Below are positions 45,294 to 55,850 of a stretch of 64,000 bases of DNA, one piece after another; the first letter of the stretch is position 1, and each line of letters begins with the position of its first letter. Source of the DNA: an uncultured Prevotellaceae bacterium (lineage in GTDB: Bacteria > Bacteroidota > Bacteroidia > Bacteroidales > Muribaculaceae); the NCBI GenBank assembly GCA_900320245.1, contig ONRP01000022.1, positions 1-64,000 on the forward strand, read 5' to 3'. A program made the translations under genes and the position numbers. The notes under the pieces are model-generated. The model was not told where the DNA came from. It worked only from the letters and a program-made list of their open reading frames with translations, and searched no databases.

Positions 45294-45797
45294 TTACAGC
45301 CCCAGGATGGTCTTGACCATCGGTGTGATGTCGACGGTGTTGGGGCCGGTGTAGGCCACGGGCGTGACAGCGGTGTCAAACACCACGTCGAGGTTGGCCT
45401 GTCGGCCGGCGGCCTGGATAGCCGTCTGGATCTTCTCGTTGATGGGATTGCTCAGTGCCTCGCGACGTGAAGCGATGTCGTCGGCGGCACGGCGCTGGAA
45501 TTCACGAATCTTCTTGTCGCTCTCCTGCAATTCCTGCACGCGGCGCTCCTTGATGGCCTCGGGCGTGGAGGGGTCGGCAGCAACAGTCTGATAGTCGGCA
45601 TACTTCTTGTCAAACTCGCTCTGCAGCAGCACATACTCGGCATGGTAATGCTCACTCAACGACTGCAGTTGGGCCTCGGCATTGGCCTTGTCGGGCATGA
45701 GGTCAAAAATCTGCTGCGAATTAACGATGCCTATTCTGGCCTGGGCCATGAGCATCAGCGGCATCAGTGCCATAGCAATCACTAAAATCTTCTTCAT
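45294..45797 (-). CDS. OmpH/Skp-family periplasmic chaperone (third copy)
   Basis: 167 residues, signal peptide (MKKILVIAMALMPLMLMAQ). The mature protein shows the Skp pattern: a short beta segment (RIGIVNSQQIFDLMPDKANAE), a long charged coiled coil (residues about 40-130), and a C-terminal beta segment (LDVVFDTAVTPVAYTGPNTVDIT). Skp holds unfolded outer-membrane proteins for BamA. Last gene of the envelope operon that includes bamA and two more skp-like genes. Confidence 0.88.
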   Translation of the reverse strand: MKKILVIAMALMPLMLMAQARIGIVNSQQIFDLMPDKANAEAQLQSLSEHYHAEYVLLQSEFDKKYADYQTVAADPSTPEAIKERRVQELQESDKKIREFQRRAADDIASRREALSNPINEKIQTAIQAAGRQANLDVVFDTAVTPVAYTGPNTVDITPMVKTILGL

Positions 45798-45880
45798 ATC
45801 ATTCTATCTGTTCTTTGTTGATTATTCAGGTTGATGAGGCTTAACCAGGCGATGCCTTGCGGCATGTCTCCCCGGTCAAG

Positions 45881-46663
45881 TCATTTCTGCCGATAGTACA
45901 AGGTACCATCGACATAGAGGGCATCCTCGGCCTCGATATAGGCAATAGACAGTGAGGTGGGGATATCCACGATACGCGTGGCGTCAACCAATAGGTTGCC
46001 CGCACCGTCATAGGCCGAAACGCCGTATTCATAATCCTCGGGGGCTGACCATTCCTCCTCCAGGAAGCCCATCATGTAAGGACGATTGCGCACATTGTCG
46101 GGGTCGTCGGAGGTATACCCGATTTCAGTCCCGTAGATATACAACTTGATGTTGCCGTCCTCGACCTCCAGGGGTTCTTCAAAGAAGAATCCATCGGGGT
46201 CAAAAGCACACTGGAACCTTCCGCTCAGTACATAATAATGCTGATGGGCCGCCGTCTGTTCGGCATCATAATAGGGCTGGAAGTCTTCGTCAAGCCCATA
46301 GAAACCGTGCCCGTTGGCATTGGCGGGGAAAATGCGTATTTCAAACCCGTCACGAGACTGAAAAGAAGCGCCACCACGCACCAACTTCACGGGCAGCGGC
46401 GACATTTGGTACTCCTTGACAGTAATCTGTGACTTGTCGAACAGGATGTAGTAGCCCTGCTCGTCTGCTCCATCACCCTCATACCTAAACAGCGACTTGT
46501 TAAAGTCCACCATGCGGTTGATGGGGTCGTTGGTGTCCACAATCAACTGGCCCTTCACGTAATTCTCGATATCGACCTTGGCATAATAGGCGGTCAACTG
46601 GCCTTGTGCCCACGACATCATCGGCAGGCACATCAGCAATGAGATAAAAACAAATCTTTTCAT
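45881..46663 (-). CDS. Secreted hypothetical protein between skp paralogues
   Basis: 260 residues with a signal peptide (MKRFVFISLLMCLPMMSWAQ). The mature part is beta-rich and acidic, with DPINRMVDFNKSLFRYEGDG and FDPDGFFFEEPLEVEDGNIKLYIYG. I do not recognise the family. It sits inside the skp cluster on the same strand (83 bp before the third skp), which suggests an envelope role, but a hairpin at 46777-46810 upstream may separate it from the second skp. Confidence 0.65.
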   Translation of the reverse strand: MKRFVFISLLMCLPMMSWAQGQLTAYYAKVDIENYVKGQLIVDTNDPINRMVDFNKSLFRYEGDGADEQGYYILFDKSQITVKEYQMSPLPVKLVRGGASFQSRDGFEIRIFPANANGHGFYGLDEDFQPYYDAEQTAAHQHYYVLSGRFQCAFDPDGFFFEEPLEVEDGNIKLYIYGTEIGYTSDDPDNVRNRPYMMGFLEEEWSAPEDYEYGVSAYDGAGNLLVDATRIVDIPTSLSIAYIEAEDALYVDGTLYYRQK

Positions 46664-46776
46664 ACCGGTTCTTGTTTATGGAGTGTTACTACATCTGCAA
46701 AAGTAATAAAATTCCCGATTTATTGGGATTTATTGGGATTGTTTTTTCGCCGCCCACGTTCCTGCGGCTGCAAATA

Positions 46777-46810
46777 ATCCCCTCATGAACATCGAGGTCC
46801 ACGAGGGGAT
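46777..46810 (-). terminator. Terminator-like hairpin between the second skp and the hypothetical gene
   Basis: ATCCCCTC / GAGGGGAT, 8-bp perfect outer stem with an 18-nt interior. T-rich on the minus side. Confidence 0.45.
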
Positions 46811-46854
46811 CAGCAACTAAGCGTTATTGTTTTTTTCTGCTTGAGATATCTGAA

Positions 46855-47367
46855 TTACTTGATACCCAATTTGGCTTTCACCTTGGCACTCACGTCCTCG
46901 GCATTGGTGCCAGTGTACAGAATCGAGCCGGCAGCCTGGTCAAAGATGAAGGTGTAGCCGCCCTCGGCACCAACAGCCTGAATGGCATTCTGCAGTTTCT
47001 GCGTGATGGGGGCGATGAGCATATCCTGCTGCTTCTGCATATCCTGTGCAGCGGTCTGCTGGAAGTTCTGAATCTTCATGTAGTCATCCTGCAATTCCTG
47101 GTTATGACGGTCCTTGATGGCCTGGGGAGTGCTGGGGTCCTGGTCGGCTGCCTCATACTCGGTCATCTTCTTCTGGAAGGCATCCTGCAGGTTCTTGAAT
47201 TCGGCCTCATACTTGTCGCTCACCTGCTTGAGGGTATTCTCGGCGGTCACCTTGTCGGGCATCACGTTGAAAATCTCGCTGGTGTTGACGTAACCGAATT
47301 TCTGGGCTTGTGCACCAAGGCACAGCGTGGTAGCCATAACGGCTAAGAGCATAAATCTTTTAAACAT
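46855..47367 (-). CDS. OmpH/Skp-family periplasmic chaperone (second copy)
   Basis: 170 residues with signal peptide (to AQAQ, about residue 21). Pattern as in other Skp proteins: KFGYVNTSEIFNVMPDKVTAE, a long coiled coil, and YTFIFDQAAGSILYTGTNAEDVS. It is similar in design to the copy at 45294-45797 (same NVMPDK/DLMPDK and YTG segments), so these two look like closer paralogues of each other than of the first copy. Confidence 0.88.
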   Translation of the reverse strand: MFKRFMLLAVMATTLCLGAQAQKFGYVNTSEIFNVMPDKVTAENTLKQVSDKYEAEFKNLQDAFQKKMTEYEAADQDPSTPQAIKDRHNQELQDDYMKIQNFQQTAAQDMQKQQDMLIAPITQKLQNAIQAVGAEGGYTFIFDQAAGSILYTGTNAEDVSAKVKAKLGIK

Positions 47368-47484
47368 GTCTAAATAAAATTGTTTGCTTGTTAGTATACT
47401 ATAGTATTGTCTAAATTCTCTCGTTATTGCTCAGTGTTCAGAATCTCTCTTTTCTCTGAACCCTAAACTTCAAGTTATCTTGAA

Positions 47485-48006
47485 TTACTTGTAACCCATC
47501 TTCTCGAGGATCTCGTTGCTCACGTCGATGCGGGGCGAGGCATAGATGATGCTCTGGCTGCTGGCGCGGTCAAAGATAACCTGGAAACCACGCTCCTCAC
47601 ACACCTTCTTGCAGGCGTTGTAGATGTCGTCCTGGATGGGCTTGATGAGCGACTGGCGCTTCTTGAACAGTTCACCCTGCGGGCCGAAGTACTTGTACTG
47701 CAACTGCTGGGCCTCTTTCTCCTTCTCGGTAATCTCAGTCTCTTTCTTCTTCTTCTGGTCGTCGGTCAGGAACACCATGTCGGCCTGATAGTTCTTGTAC
47801 ATCGTGTCGGCCTCCTTCTTGAGTTCGTCAACCTCGCGCTGCCAGCGCTGTGACACCTGGTTGAGTTGCTCGTTGGCCATCTCATAGGCGGGAATGTTCT
47901 TCAAGACATACTCCATGTCCATCAGGGCGAACTTCTGCGCATGGGCGGCCATAAAGCCGGCAACGAGCGCTACTGCGATTAATGCAATCCTTTTCATATT
48001 CTTCAT
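47485..48006 (-). CDS. skp: OmpH/Skp-family periplasmic chaperone (first copy, next to bamA)
   Basis: 173 residues. Signal peptide (to AHAQ), then KFALMDMEYVLKNIPAYEMANEQL, a coiled coil rich in Lys/Glu (DDQKKKKETEITEKEKEAQQ), and FQVIFDRASSQSIIYASPRIDVS. It lies 88 bp after bamA, the conserved bamA-skp arrangement, and is the best candidate for the canonical Skp. The start could be Met at 47997 (MKRIALIAV). Confidence 0.9.
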   Translation of the reverse strand: MKNMKRIALIAVALVAGFMAAHAQKFALMDMEYVLKNIPAYEMANEQLNQVSQRWQREVDELKKEADTMYKNYQADMVFLTDDQKKKKETEITEKEKEAQQLQYKYFGPQGELFKKRQSLIKPIQDDIYNACKKVCEERGFQVIFDRASSQSIIYASPRIDVSNEILEKMGYK

Positions 48007-48094
48007 TATTTATATATTGTTTGTTGAAATTCGACTTTTAGACTGACGATTTGGCAAATCGTTTATTCGGCAGTCATAATTCAGAAAATCGCGG

Positions 48095-50755
48095 TTAGAA
48101 TTCCTGGCCGAGCACAAAGTGGAAGTTGCTGCCACCCTTCTCGCCGAAGACCTTGTCGAAACCGTAGCCCCAGTCGATACCCATCATACCGATCATCGGC
48201 AGGAAGATGCGGGCACCCACACCGGCCGAGCGCTTGATGTTGAACGGGTTGAAGTCCTTGACACTGGTCCAGGCGTTACCGCCCTCGATGAACACCAGGG
48301 GATAGATGGTGGCGCTCTGCGAGAGCATCAGCGGGAAGTGCAACTCAACGGCAAAGCGGTCATAGGCGTAACCCTCGGAACCGTAAGGCGTGAAGGCGCC
48401 GTTCTCATAGCCGCGCAGGGCGATGGTCTCGGTGGCATAGGTATAGGAACCCGACATACCGTCACCGCCAACATAGAAGGTCTCGAACGGCGACTTCAGC
48501 CATCTGTTCCAACTGCCCAGCAGACCAAAGTCGGCGCGGGTCATCAGCACGAGGGTCCAGCGGCCGTCGGGATCGGTGAGCGGCGTGTAGGTCTTGGCCT
48601 GGAACTTGAGTTTCCAGTACTCGATCCAGCGATAAAGATCCTTCTTGGAGGCCTCGGTGGTGCTCTGGCTCAACGCTCTCCAGTCCTTCTTGCCGAACAG
48701 GCTGGCAGGAGGCGTGGCGTTGAACGACAGGGTGAAGGTGCTACCCTTGCGGGTATACAGCGGGTTGTCGATACTGTTGCGCTGGAGTGTCAGTCCCAGC
48801 ACGATGGAGTTGGACACACCGTTCTTCATATAATAGAGGTACTCCCAGTTCTTGAGGCTGTACCACTGGTAACTTACCGATGCCATGAAGGTGAAGTAGT
48901 CATCGGGCCACTTCAGACGCTTACCGAAGCCCACCGTCACACCGGCCATCTGCAGGTACTTGTTGGGGTCATAGGCGTTCTCGTAGTAGTTGTAACCGCT
49001 ATATCCAGGATACATACCCGAATACATACCGCCATAGTTGTACATCATGCTGTTGTAATACGCGTTCTGGTACAATTGGCTATAATAGGACGAGTTGATA
49101 CCCGTCTGTCGGCTGTAGAAGGCCGATACCGAGAGCGAGTTGGGACGCTTGCCGCCAAACCACGGGTCAAGGAACGACACGCTGTAGGCCTGGTAGTACT
49201 TGGCGTTGGTCTGGGCACTGATGGTAAACGTCTGGCCCTCGCCTTGCGGAATGAGACCCTTGTATGACGACGGGTGCAACAGGTTCTGCATCGAGAAGTT
49301 GGTAAACTTCAACGAAGCCTTGAGGATGACACCCGTCTGTCCCCAACCGGCGCTCAACTCTACTTGGTCGTTGGCCTTGCTCTCGAGGTTGAGGATGATG
49401 TCCACGGTACCGTTGTCGGCATTGGGTTCGGGGCGGATGTCCATCTTCTCGGGATCGAAGTGGCCCGTCTGGGCAATCTCACGAGCCGAGCGCATCAGGT
49501 CGTCCTTGGAGAACAGGTCACCGGGGCGCACACGCAACTCGCGGCGCACCACCTTCTCATACAGGCGGTCGTTGCCGTTGATGACCACGCGGTTGATGCG
49601 GGCCTGCTTGCCCTCGAACATGCGCATCTCCAGGTCGATGCTGTCGCCCTCGATTTTGGTCTCGATGGGGATGAGTTGATAGAACAGGTAGCCGTTGTTC
49701 AGGTACAGGTTGGACACGGCATCGTCGTCCTCCTGGGTACGCTTTGTGAGCAGTTTCTGGTTGTAGACGTCACCTTTCCTGATACCCAGAATCTCGTCAA
49801 GGATAACCGAGGGGTAGACCGTGTTGCCCACCCAGGTGATATCCGAGATATAGTACTTCTTGCCCTCGTCCACGGTGAGGTAGATGTCCACGCTCTTCTC
49901 GTCATAAGGCACCACGCTGTCCTTCACAATCACAGCGTCGCGGTAACCCTTCTCGTTGTACTTGTCGATGATGAGTTGCTTGTCGGCCTCATAGTCGCTC
50001 TGGACGAACTTCTTCTGCGAGAAGATTTTCAGGATGTCCTTCTTCTCGTTGGTCTTCTTCATGGTGCGCTTGATCTTGCGGTCGCTCAGCACCTCGTTGC
50101 CGTCGATGTAGATTTTGTGCACCTTGATTTTCTCGTGCTTGTCGACATTGATGTTGACAATCACCTCGTTCTGCTTGCTCAGGTCAGGCTCGGTGACGAC
50201 TTGGCACGTTGCCTGGCCGAAGCCCTTGTTGGCATAGTACTTCTCGACGATGATTTTGATGCGGTCGGCGATGTTGGGGGTCATCTGGCTGCCCGGCTGG
50301 AAACTTAACCGTTCCATGATGTCCTTCTTCTCGCCGCTCTTCATGCCGTTGTAGTTCACTTGGGACACGCGGGGCTGCTGGCGCAGGTTAAACACCAGCC
50401 ATGCCTGGTCCTGGTAGACCTTCTCGACCTGGATCTGGACCTTGGAGAACAGTCCCTGACGCCAGAAACGCTTGGCGGCACTCTTGATGTCCTCACCGGG
50501 GATGTCGATGCGCTGACCGACGGCCAGGCCCGAGTAGCCGATGATGATGTTCTCGTCGTAGTTGTCCACGCCCTCGACACGCAAGCCCGCAATCTCATAC
50601 TTGGTGGGGGTGCCTGCGAAGACGATTTTAGGGTTATATATCGTGTCGTTGACGGTGCGCGTCTCCTGTGCCCCTGCCGCAACGGGCAGGAACATGGCTA
50701 CAGCCAGCAACGACAACAATTTATGCTTGATATTCATTGATGCGGTTTTCTTCAT
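48095..50755 (-). CDS. bamA: Outer-membrane protein assembly factor BamA
   Basis: Central beta-barrel insertase of the BAM complex in the outer membrane. 886 residues with a signal peptide (to AGAQ, about residue 29), POTRA repeats over residues ~45-420 ([60 protein letters not shown]), and a C-terminal 16-strand barrel. The RGYE segment ([14 protein letters not shown]) is the conserved VRGF/Y-type L6 loop motif, and the protein ends in an aromatic strand (FHFVLGQEF). It overlaps the uppS stop by 4 bp, so the two are translationally coupled. Confidence 0.96.
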   Translation of the reverse strand: MKKTASMNIKHKLLSLLAVAMFLPVAAGAQETRTVNDTIYNPKIVFAGTPTKYEIAGLRVEGVDNYDENIIIGYSGLAVGQRIDIPGEDIKSAAKRFWRQGLFSKVQIQVEKVYQDQAWLVFNLRQQPRVSQVNYNGMKSGEKKDIMERLSFQPGSQMTPNIADRIKIIVEKYYANKGFGQATCQVVTEPDLSKQNEVIVNINVDKHEKIKVHKIYIDGNEVLSDRKIKRTMKKTNEKKDILKIFSQKKFVQSDYEADKQLIIDKYNEKGYRDAVIVKDSVVPYDEKSVDIYLTVDEGKKYYISDITWVGNTVYPSVILDEILGIRKGDVYNQKLLTKRTQEDDDAVSNLYLNNGYLFYQLIPIETKIEGDSIDLEMRMFEGKQARINRVVINGNDRLYEKVVRRELRVRPGDLFSKDDLMRSAREIAQTGHFDPEKMDIRPEPNADNGTVDIILNLESKANDQVELSAGWGQTGVILKASLKFTNFSMQNLLHPSSYKGLIPQGEGQTFTISAQTNAKYYQAYSVSFLDPWFGGKRPNSLSVSAFYSRQTGINSSYYSQLYQNAYYNSMMYNYGGMYSGMYPGYSGYNYYENAYDPNKYLQMAGVTVGFGKRLKWPDDYFTFMASVSYQWYSLKNWEYLYYMKNGVSNSIVLGLTLQRNSIDNPLYTRKGSTFTLSFNATPPASLFGKKDWRALSQSTTEASKKDLYRWIEYWKLKFQAKTYTPLTDPDGRWTLVLMTRADFGLLGSWNRWLKSPFETFYVGGDGMSGSYTYATETIALRGYENGAFTPYGSEGYAYDRFAVELHFPLMLSQSATIYPLVFIEGGNAWTSVKDFNPFNIKRSAGVGARIFLPMIGMMGIDWGYGFDKVFGEKGGSNFHFVLGQEF

Positions 50756-51513
50756 TTTTCGTCATTAACCTGTTCGCTCGTTTTACCATAGCGGCGTTCG
50801 CGCGCCTGGAAGTCGGCTATCGCCTCGACAAAGTCTTCCTTGGTGAAATCGGGCCAATATTTTGAAGTGAAGTATAGTTCGCTATAGGCTATCTGCCACA
50901 ACAGATAGTTGCTCACACGCAGGTCGCCGCCCGTGCGTATCAGCAGGTCGGGATCGGGCATGTCGCGCGTCGACAGGCGCGACGAGAGCATGGCGCCATC
51001 GATGGCGGCGGGGTCAATCTCGCCTGCCGCGGCCTCGCGGGCCAGTTGCCGGCAGGCCTCGACGATCTCCCAGCGCGAGGAGTAACTCAGGGCCAGGCAC
51101 AGCACCAGACCGGTACAGTGTGAGGTGTCCTGCATGCACTTGCGCAGCCTGTTGGCGGCAAATGCCGGCATACGCTCCATGTCGCCGATGGTGGTCAGCC
51201 GCACGTTGTTCTTGATCAGGTCGGGCGTCTGCTGCTCGATGCTCACTACGATGAGGTTCATCAGTGCATCCACCTCGTCCTGCGGACGGTTCCAGTTCTC
51301 GGTCGAAAACGTGTAGAGCGTGAGGTATTTCACACCCACCTCGCTGGCAATCTCGGTGGCTCGGCGCACAGTGGCCACTCCGTTCTCGTGGCCGAAACTG
51401 CGCTCCTGCCCGTGCTGTTTGGCCCAGCGGCCGTTGCCGTCCATGATGATGGCGACGTGACGCGGGATGCGGGCCGGGTCGAGTTGCTGTATCTTATCGC
51501 TGAGTGATGACAT
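50752..51513 (-). CDS. uppS: Undecaprenyl diphosphate synthase (isoprenyl transferase)
   Basis: Cis-prenyltransferase making undecaprenyl diphosphate, the lipid carrier for peptidoglycan and surface glycans. 253 residues. Asp25 in [14 protein letters not shown] is the catalytic/Mg residue; the substrate motifs FSTENWNRP and [27 protein letters not shown] are intact. Membrane-associated cytoplasmic enzyme. It lies in the operon DUF6242-DUF6089-uppS-bamA-skp. Confidence 0.96.
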   Translation of the reverse strand: MSSLSDKIQQLDPARIPRHVAIIMDGNGRWAKQHGQERSFGHENGVATVRRATEIASEVGVKYLTLYTFSTENWNRPQDEVDALMNLIVVSIEQQTPDLIKNNVRLTTIGDMERMPAFAANRLRKCMQDTSHCTGLVLCLALSYSSRWEIVEACRQLAREAAAGEIDPAAIDGAMLSSRLSTRDMPDPDLLIRTGGDLRVSNYLLWQIAYSELYFTSKYWPDFTKEDFVEAIADFQARERRYGKTSEQVNDEK

Positions 51514-51523
51514 GCCGTAATTG

Positions 51524-52192
51524 TTATTCTATATAGTTGCACTTGATGCACCGCTTGCCGAACTCGTAGGACACCGAGAACATGGCAAAACTGTACCAGT
51601 CGGTGTTCTTGGCAAACGAGTGCTTGATGCCGTAAAGGTCGCTCAGGTGGTCGATGCGGTCGCTGAATTCCTTGCGCATCGTGAACTCAAAGCCCAGATT
51701 CAGACGGTCTTTGAACTTGTATTTCACACCGATGCCGATGGGCACCGTGAACGATGCCTGGTTGTGGCCGTTGCTGATGGCGAACACAAAGCCCACACCG
51801 GCAACCATGTAGGGCGAGATTGGCTTGTATTTCTTGTAGGCGGGACCACGGCCAAAGTTCAGGAAGTTGAACTCGGCGGTGAGGCCCAGGTCGATGAGGC
51901 TCGACGAGAAATCGTATTGCTGCTCATCGGGGAAACGTGTTTCGATATCCTTGCTGTTACCGCTGATGCTGGCATAATTGAGGTTGGCCTTGAAGGCCCA
52001 ACGGCTGTTGTGGGCATAGCGGAAAATGGCGCCGCCGGTCACACCGGGATGCTTGAACAGGTTACTGTTGTTCACATCGCCCAGATAGCCCGTCATGCCC
52101 AATGCGGGACCCACCTCATACTTGTATTGCTGGGCCGTCGCCGTCAGGGCAGCAAGCAGCGCTATCAGTGCTATGTACAGTGATTTCTTCAT
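51524..52192 (-). CDS. DUF6089-type outer-membrane beta-barrel protein
   Basis: 222 residues from [21 protein letters not shown], a signal peptide. The mature protein is a small barrel with alternating aromatic strands ([62 protein letters not shown]). DUF6089 proteins are commonly encoded just before uppS/bamA in Bacteroidales. Function unknown. It starts 5 bp after the DUF6242 stop and ends 10 bp before uppS, so it belongs to the operon. Confidence 0.82.
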   Translation of the reverse strand: MKKSLYIALIALLAALTATAQQYKYEVGPALGMTGYLGDVNNSNLFKHPGVTGGAIFRYAHNSRWAFKANLNYASISGNSKDIETRFPDEQQYDFSSSLIDLGLTAEFNFLNFGRGPAYKKYKPISPYMVAGVGFVFAISNGHNQASFTVPIGIGVKYKFKDRLNLGFEFTMRKEFSDRIDHLSDLYGIKHSFAKNTDWYSFAMFSVSYEFGKRCIKCNYIE

Positions 52193-52197
52193 CTCGA

Positions 52198-53700
52198 TCA
52201 ATATACGGGGGAATTGGTCATGCGCAGGTACACGCCGCGCCACACGTAGGGCAGCAATGCTCCCTGGTCGTTATATCCGCCAAACAGGTAGAAGAACGGG
52301 CATTCCCACGTCACGACGGGCGAGACGATGCGCTGCGGCCCGCTGGCGGTGACACTGGCCGACAGGCTCTCGTAGTTCACAAAGGCCTGAGCGCCATAGA
52401 ACTTGGTCATGTAGCCGGGCTGCACCATGGTCGAGTCGGCGACGGTCCAGGTAACGCCCTGGGTGCTGGACAGGTAGATGGTACTGTTGAGGGTGCCGTC
52501 GGCACGCTTGCCACCCATCACGAACAGGGTGGGCTGGCACTTGTAGCGGCGAACACCGGGCGCCGGACGGTAGATGTAGTAGGCAAACAGCGTGGCATCG
52601 GCCAAGGCTGGCAGAGCCGTGCTGTGGATGTTGTTGATTTTGCCCCAATGGCTGCCGTCATATCCCCACACGTTGTTCAGCGGGTTGCCCTCGCTGTCCA
52701 GTCCGCCCACCAGCAGGGTCTGCTGTGAGACGGTCCAGCGGTTGTCGGTCTGGAGCATCCCAGATGCATTCGACACGGGGAAGCCGTCTTCGAGTTCTTT
52801 GGCAGTGAAGCCCATGGGACGGGGATACTCGTCATGATAATAATAGCCGTCGCTGCCGGCAACACCCAGCACGCGGTCTTCATAGGAGCCCAGCAAGGTG
52901 TGCCACACCACGCCGCACGAGGCCCACTCCCCGCCGTCGGCCGAGGTATAGAGTGTGCCGTCGGCACCGAGCACATACAGGGCGTCGTCGGTAGCACACA
53001 GTGATTTAACCTGGGGGACAAAGGGCACGTCGACCGTTTGCGGTGTCCAGATGGGCTGGTTGAGGCTGTTGGCCCACAGCATGGTGCACACGCTGCCGTC
53101 GTAGGTCATGATGCGGTACACGTCGCCCTGCTTCACGGCTTTGTGGCCCTGCAGGTTGCTGGCATAGCCGGGCAGGTCACGGCGCCACGACTGCGGAATG
53201 ACCAGCGAGTCGGGGTTCATCTTATGCACGAGCACCTTGACCTCATAGTCCTTGACCTGGCTCTCGTCGGCCGAGGTCACGGTCAGTTTGGTGTTGCCCG
53301 TGAAGTCCAGGCTCTTGGACATCTGGGAGGTGTAAGTGATGGTCGTGTCGGCCTGAACGGTCGCTCCGGTGATTGAGAACACAGCCGAACTGACGGTGTT
53401 CAGGAAGTCGACGGTGACCTTCAGGGCACTGATGTCGGTACCCACGGGGAGCGAGTCGGCATTATAGATTAAACCGTTGTTGTAGTCGATGGTGAAATGT
53501 ACCGAGTCCAGGCTGGCCAGCACGTCGGCATCGGCCTGTAGGGCAAACCCGGTGACGAGGGTCGTCTGTTCGCTCTCGCTGTAGGAATAGGTGCTGTTAT
53601 CGTCGTCTTCATCCTTGTTGCAGGAAACAAGGGCGGGCAGCGATGTGAAAAGCATGGCCACCATCAGGACGAGATACAAAGATGCTCTATTATTAGTCAT
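52198..53700 (-). CDS. DUF6242 family lipoprotein
   Basis: 500 residues from MTNNRASLYLVLMVAML. The lipobox is around ALVSC (Cys27). The N-terminal domain carries a cadherin-like/Pkd-type segment (SSAVFSITGATVQADTTITYTSQ then VKDYEVKVLVHK), and the C-terminal ~330 residues form a Kelch/beta-propeller-like series (LYVLGADGTLYTSADGGEWASCG; TLFVMGGKRADGTLNSTIYLSSTQGVTW). Probably anchored to the outer membrane. First gene of the envelope operon with a -7 box upstream. Confidence 0.8.
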   Translation of the reverse strand: MTNNRASLYLVLMVAMLFTSLPALVSCNKDEDDDNSTYSYSESEQTTLVTGFALQADADVLASLDSVHFTIDYNNGLIYNADSLPVGTDISALKVTVDFLNTVSSAVFSITGATVQADTTITYTSQMSKSLDFTGNTKLTVTSADESQVKDYEVKVLVHKMNPDSLVIPQSWRRDLPGYASNLQGHKAVKQGDVYRIMTYDGSVCTMLWANSLNQPIWTPQTVDVPFVPQVKSLCATDDALYVLGADGTLYTSADGGEWASCGVVWHTLLGSYEDRVLGVAGSDGYYYHDEYPRPMGFTAKELEDGFPVSNASGMLQTDNRWTVSQQTLLVGGLDSEGNPLNNVWGYDGSHWGKINNIHSTALPALADATLFAYYIYRPAPGVRRYKCQPTLFVMGGKRADGTLNSTIYLSSTQGVTWTVADSTMVQPGYMTKFYGAQAFVNYESLSASVTASGPQRIVSPVVTWECPFFYLFGGYNDQGALLPYVWRGVYLRMTNSPVY

Positions 53701-53814
53701 TATCGTTTCTATCGGTTGTTCGTTCGTTGTAATAAACGGCAAAATTACTAAAAAATTCGGTCACACACGCGATTTTTTCTTTTTAATAATGTCACTTGCC
53801 GTTTTTTGCAGGGC

Positions 53815-53822
53815 CAAAGATA
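53815..53822 (-). promoter_or_regulatory. -7 box TATCTTTG for the DUF6242-bamA operon
   Basis: CAAAGATA on the plus strand, about 115 nt upstream of the DUF6242 start. Confidence 0.45.
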
Positions 53823-53903
53823 GTATTTCGGGGGCATATGGAATGTACCCGTTAAAGATAATAAACGGTAAAGTGCGGTTTTTTACACCTTTTTAACGTG
53901 ATT

Positions 53904-54944
53904 TTACCTCGATGCAGGGGTAACAATGAGGATGCTGTTGCCGTCGACACGGTAACAGGCCGACCGCAGGCCGTCGATCGGCGGGGCAGCGACACCCTGC
54001 CCCACCCTGCGCGGGCTCACCTCGATGCGGGCTTCGTCCCAAAGCCCCGCATCGAGCAATGACTGCAGCACCTGGGCGCCGCCCTCGACCATGACGCTGG
54101 TCACGCCGCGGCGGTACAGGTCCTGGAGCCACAACCTGGGTTGCGAGGTGTCGGTCTTGACATATTCCACGGCTCCGGCTACCTCGTTTTTCACGTCATT
54201 GTAGACGATGGTGGGCTGGCCGTCGGTGAGCAGCCTCAAGTTGCCGCCCAGTGACAAATTGCGCGACAGCACCACCCTCAGCGGCGATTTGCCGGGCCAC
54301 TCGCGGGTGGTCAGCGACGGGTTGTCGATGCGCGCGGTGGCGGCCCCCACGACGATGGCATCACACAGGGCACGCTGCCTGTGCATCAGGCGCATCGTCA
54401 CCGGAGTGGACATCCGCAAGGGGTTCTCGCCGGCATCGGCAGGACGGGCAATGAACCCGTCGGACGTCTGCGCCCACTTGAGTTGCACCCACGGCCGACC
54501 CGTGGTGTGGGCGGTCATGAAACGGCGGTTCAGCGCGCGGCATTCGTGCTCCAGCACGCCGACAACCACCTCGACACCGGCCTCACGCAACAACGCCACT
54601 CCACGGCCTGCCACCTTGACAAAGGGGTCCTGGCACCCCACCACCACACGGGGGATGCCGCGCTCGATAATCAGGCGGGCACAAGGCGGCGTCTTGCCAT
54701 AGTGGGAACAGGGTTCAAGGGTAACGTATAACGTGCTGTCTTTCAGTAGGCTGGCATTGCGGACGCTGGCGACGGCATTGACCTCGGCATGGCCCTCGCC
54801 ACACCTGCGGTGCCACCCCTCGCCAACGATGGTGCCGTCGGGCCCGACAATCACCGCGCCCACCATCGGATTGGGCGAAGTGTGACCCTCGCCCTGGCGT
54901 GCCAACTGCAGCGCCCGTCGCATATACTTCTCGTCAATTTCCAT
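53904..54944 (-). CDS. ribD: Riboflavin biosynthesis protein RibD (deaminase/reductase)
   Basis: Bifunctional enzyme of the second and third steps of riboflavin synthesis in the cytoplasm. About 346 residues from MEIDEKYMRRALQLA. The deaminase domain (1-145) has the zinc motif GHAEVNAV and PCSHYGKTPPCARLI; the reductase domain (150-346) has WVQLKWAQTSDGFIA, VGAATARIDNPSLTTR and VMVEGGAQVLQSLL. An ATG at 54953 is an alternative. No FMN riboswitch was seen upstream. The prmC gene lies upstream on the same strand. Confidence 0.94.
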   Translation of the reverse strand: MEIDEKYMRRALQLARQGEGHTSPNPMVGAVIVGPDGTIVGEGWHRRCGEGHAEVNAVASVRNASLLKDSTLYVTLEPCSHYGKTPPCARLIIERGIPRVVVGCQDPFVKVAGRGVALLREAGVEVVVGVLEHECRALNRRFMTAHTTGRPWVQLKWAQTSDGFIARPADAGENPLRMSTPVTMRLMHRQRALCDAIVVGAATARIDNPSLTTREWPGKSPLRVVLSRNLSLGGNLRLLTDGQPTIVYNDVKNEVAGAVEYVKTDTSQPRLWLQDLYRRGVTSVMVEGGAQVLQSLLDAGLWDEARIEVSPRRVGQGVAAPPIDGLRSACYRVDGNSILIVTPASR

Positions 54945-55000
54945 CAATTTCAACTGGTGTGAAACGATCTGTCAAACAAACCCATCAAACAATTGATTGA

Positions 55001-55843
55001 TTATCGCATCATGGCAACCGCAAAGCGCACCTTGCCGTAACTATCCTCGACGATGCGCACCTCGCCAAAGCCGTTTTCCTCGAGCAGGCGGCTCATCTCA
55101 TTGCCAAAACGCTGGTTGATTTCCAGATACAGGTGTCCTCCGCGCTCCAGCGACCGGGCGGCATAGGGGACTATCGCCTTGTAGAACATCAGCGGGTCAT
55201 TGTCGGGCACGAACAGTGCCTGGCCTGGCTCATAGTCCAGCACATTGTGCTCCATCGTCTCGCGCTCACTCCAGCACACATAGGGCGGGTTGCTCACGAT
55301 GATGTTGTAGCGCGCTGGCGGCTGCGGAGCCAGCATATCGCTCTCGAAAAAGCGCACTTTGACCTTGAGCGCGGCAGCATTCTCGCGCGCGATGGCCAAC
55401 GCATCACGAGAGATGTCGAGCGCATCGACCTCGGCAAACTTCAACGCCCTGGCCAGCGAGATGGCAATGCAGCCGCTGCCGGTGCCCATGTCAAGCACCC
55501 GCAGGTCGCTGCCGGGGTTCTCATCAACAATCATGTCGACGAGTTGTTCGGTTTCGGGGCGCGGGATAAGCACCGCGGGAGTCACCTTGAAGCGGTGGCC
55601 GTGGAAACGGGCGCTCCCCACGATGTACTGCAACGGCTCGTGACGCTGCAGCCGCGCAATGATCTCAGCAATGCGCTGGGGCGCAAAATCGGGCAACTCG
55701 CTGTCCTGCCGCAGGGCGACATCCACCGGGTCATAGTTGAACACATCCTCGCAGATGACGCGTATCATCGCCTGCGCTTCTTCGGGCGCTACCCTACCGG
55801 CAAGCCCCTCCTTGAGTTGGTCTATTGCTTCTTTCAGTTTCAT
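55001..55843 (-). CDS. prmC: Peptide chain release factor N5-glutamine methyltransferase
   Basis: Methylates the Gln of the GGQ motif in release factors. 280 residues from MKLKEAIDQ. The N-terminal helical domain is followed by the SAM-binding Rossmann fold with VLDMGTGSGCIAISLA and the catalytic IIVSNPPYVCWSE (NPPY). The promoter -7 box at 55851-55858 lies only about 8 bp from this ATG, so the mRNA may be nearly leaderless. The Met at 55864 is excluded by that box. Confidence 0.93.
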   Translation of the reverse strand: MKLKEAIDQLKEGLAGRVAPEEAQAMIRVICEDVFNYDPVDVALRQDSELPDFAPQRIAEIIARLQRHEPLQYIVGSARFHGHRFKVTPAVLIPRPETEQLVDMIVDENPGSDLRVLDMGTGSGCIAISLARALKFAEVDALDISRDALAIARENAAALKVKVRFFESDMLAPQPPARYNIIVSNPPYVCWSERETMEHNVLDYEPGQALFVPDNDPLMFYKAIVPYAARSLERGGHLYLEINQRFGNEMSRLLEENGFGEVRIVEDSYGKVRFAVAMMR

Positions 55844-55850
55844 CACCCCA

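Noticed and set aside
53900-55000. FMN riboswitch at ribD
   Set aside because: The upstream region is only about 56 bp to prmC and shows no FMN-element core.
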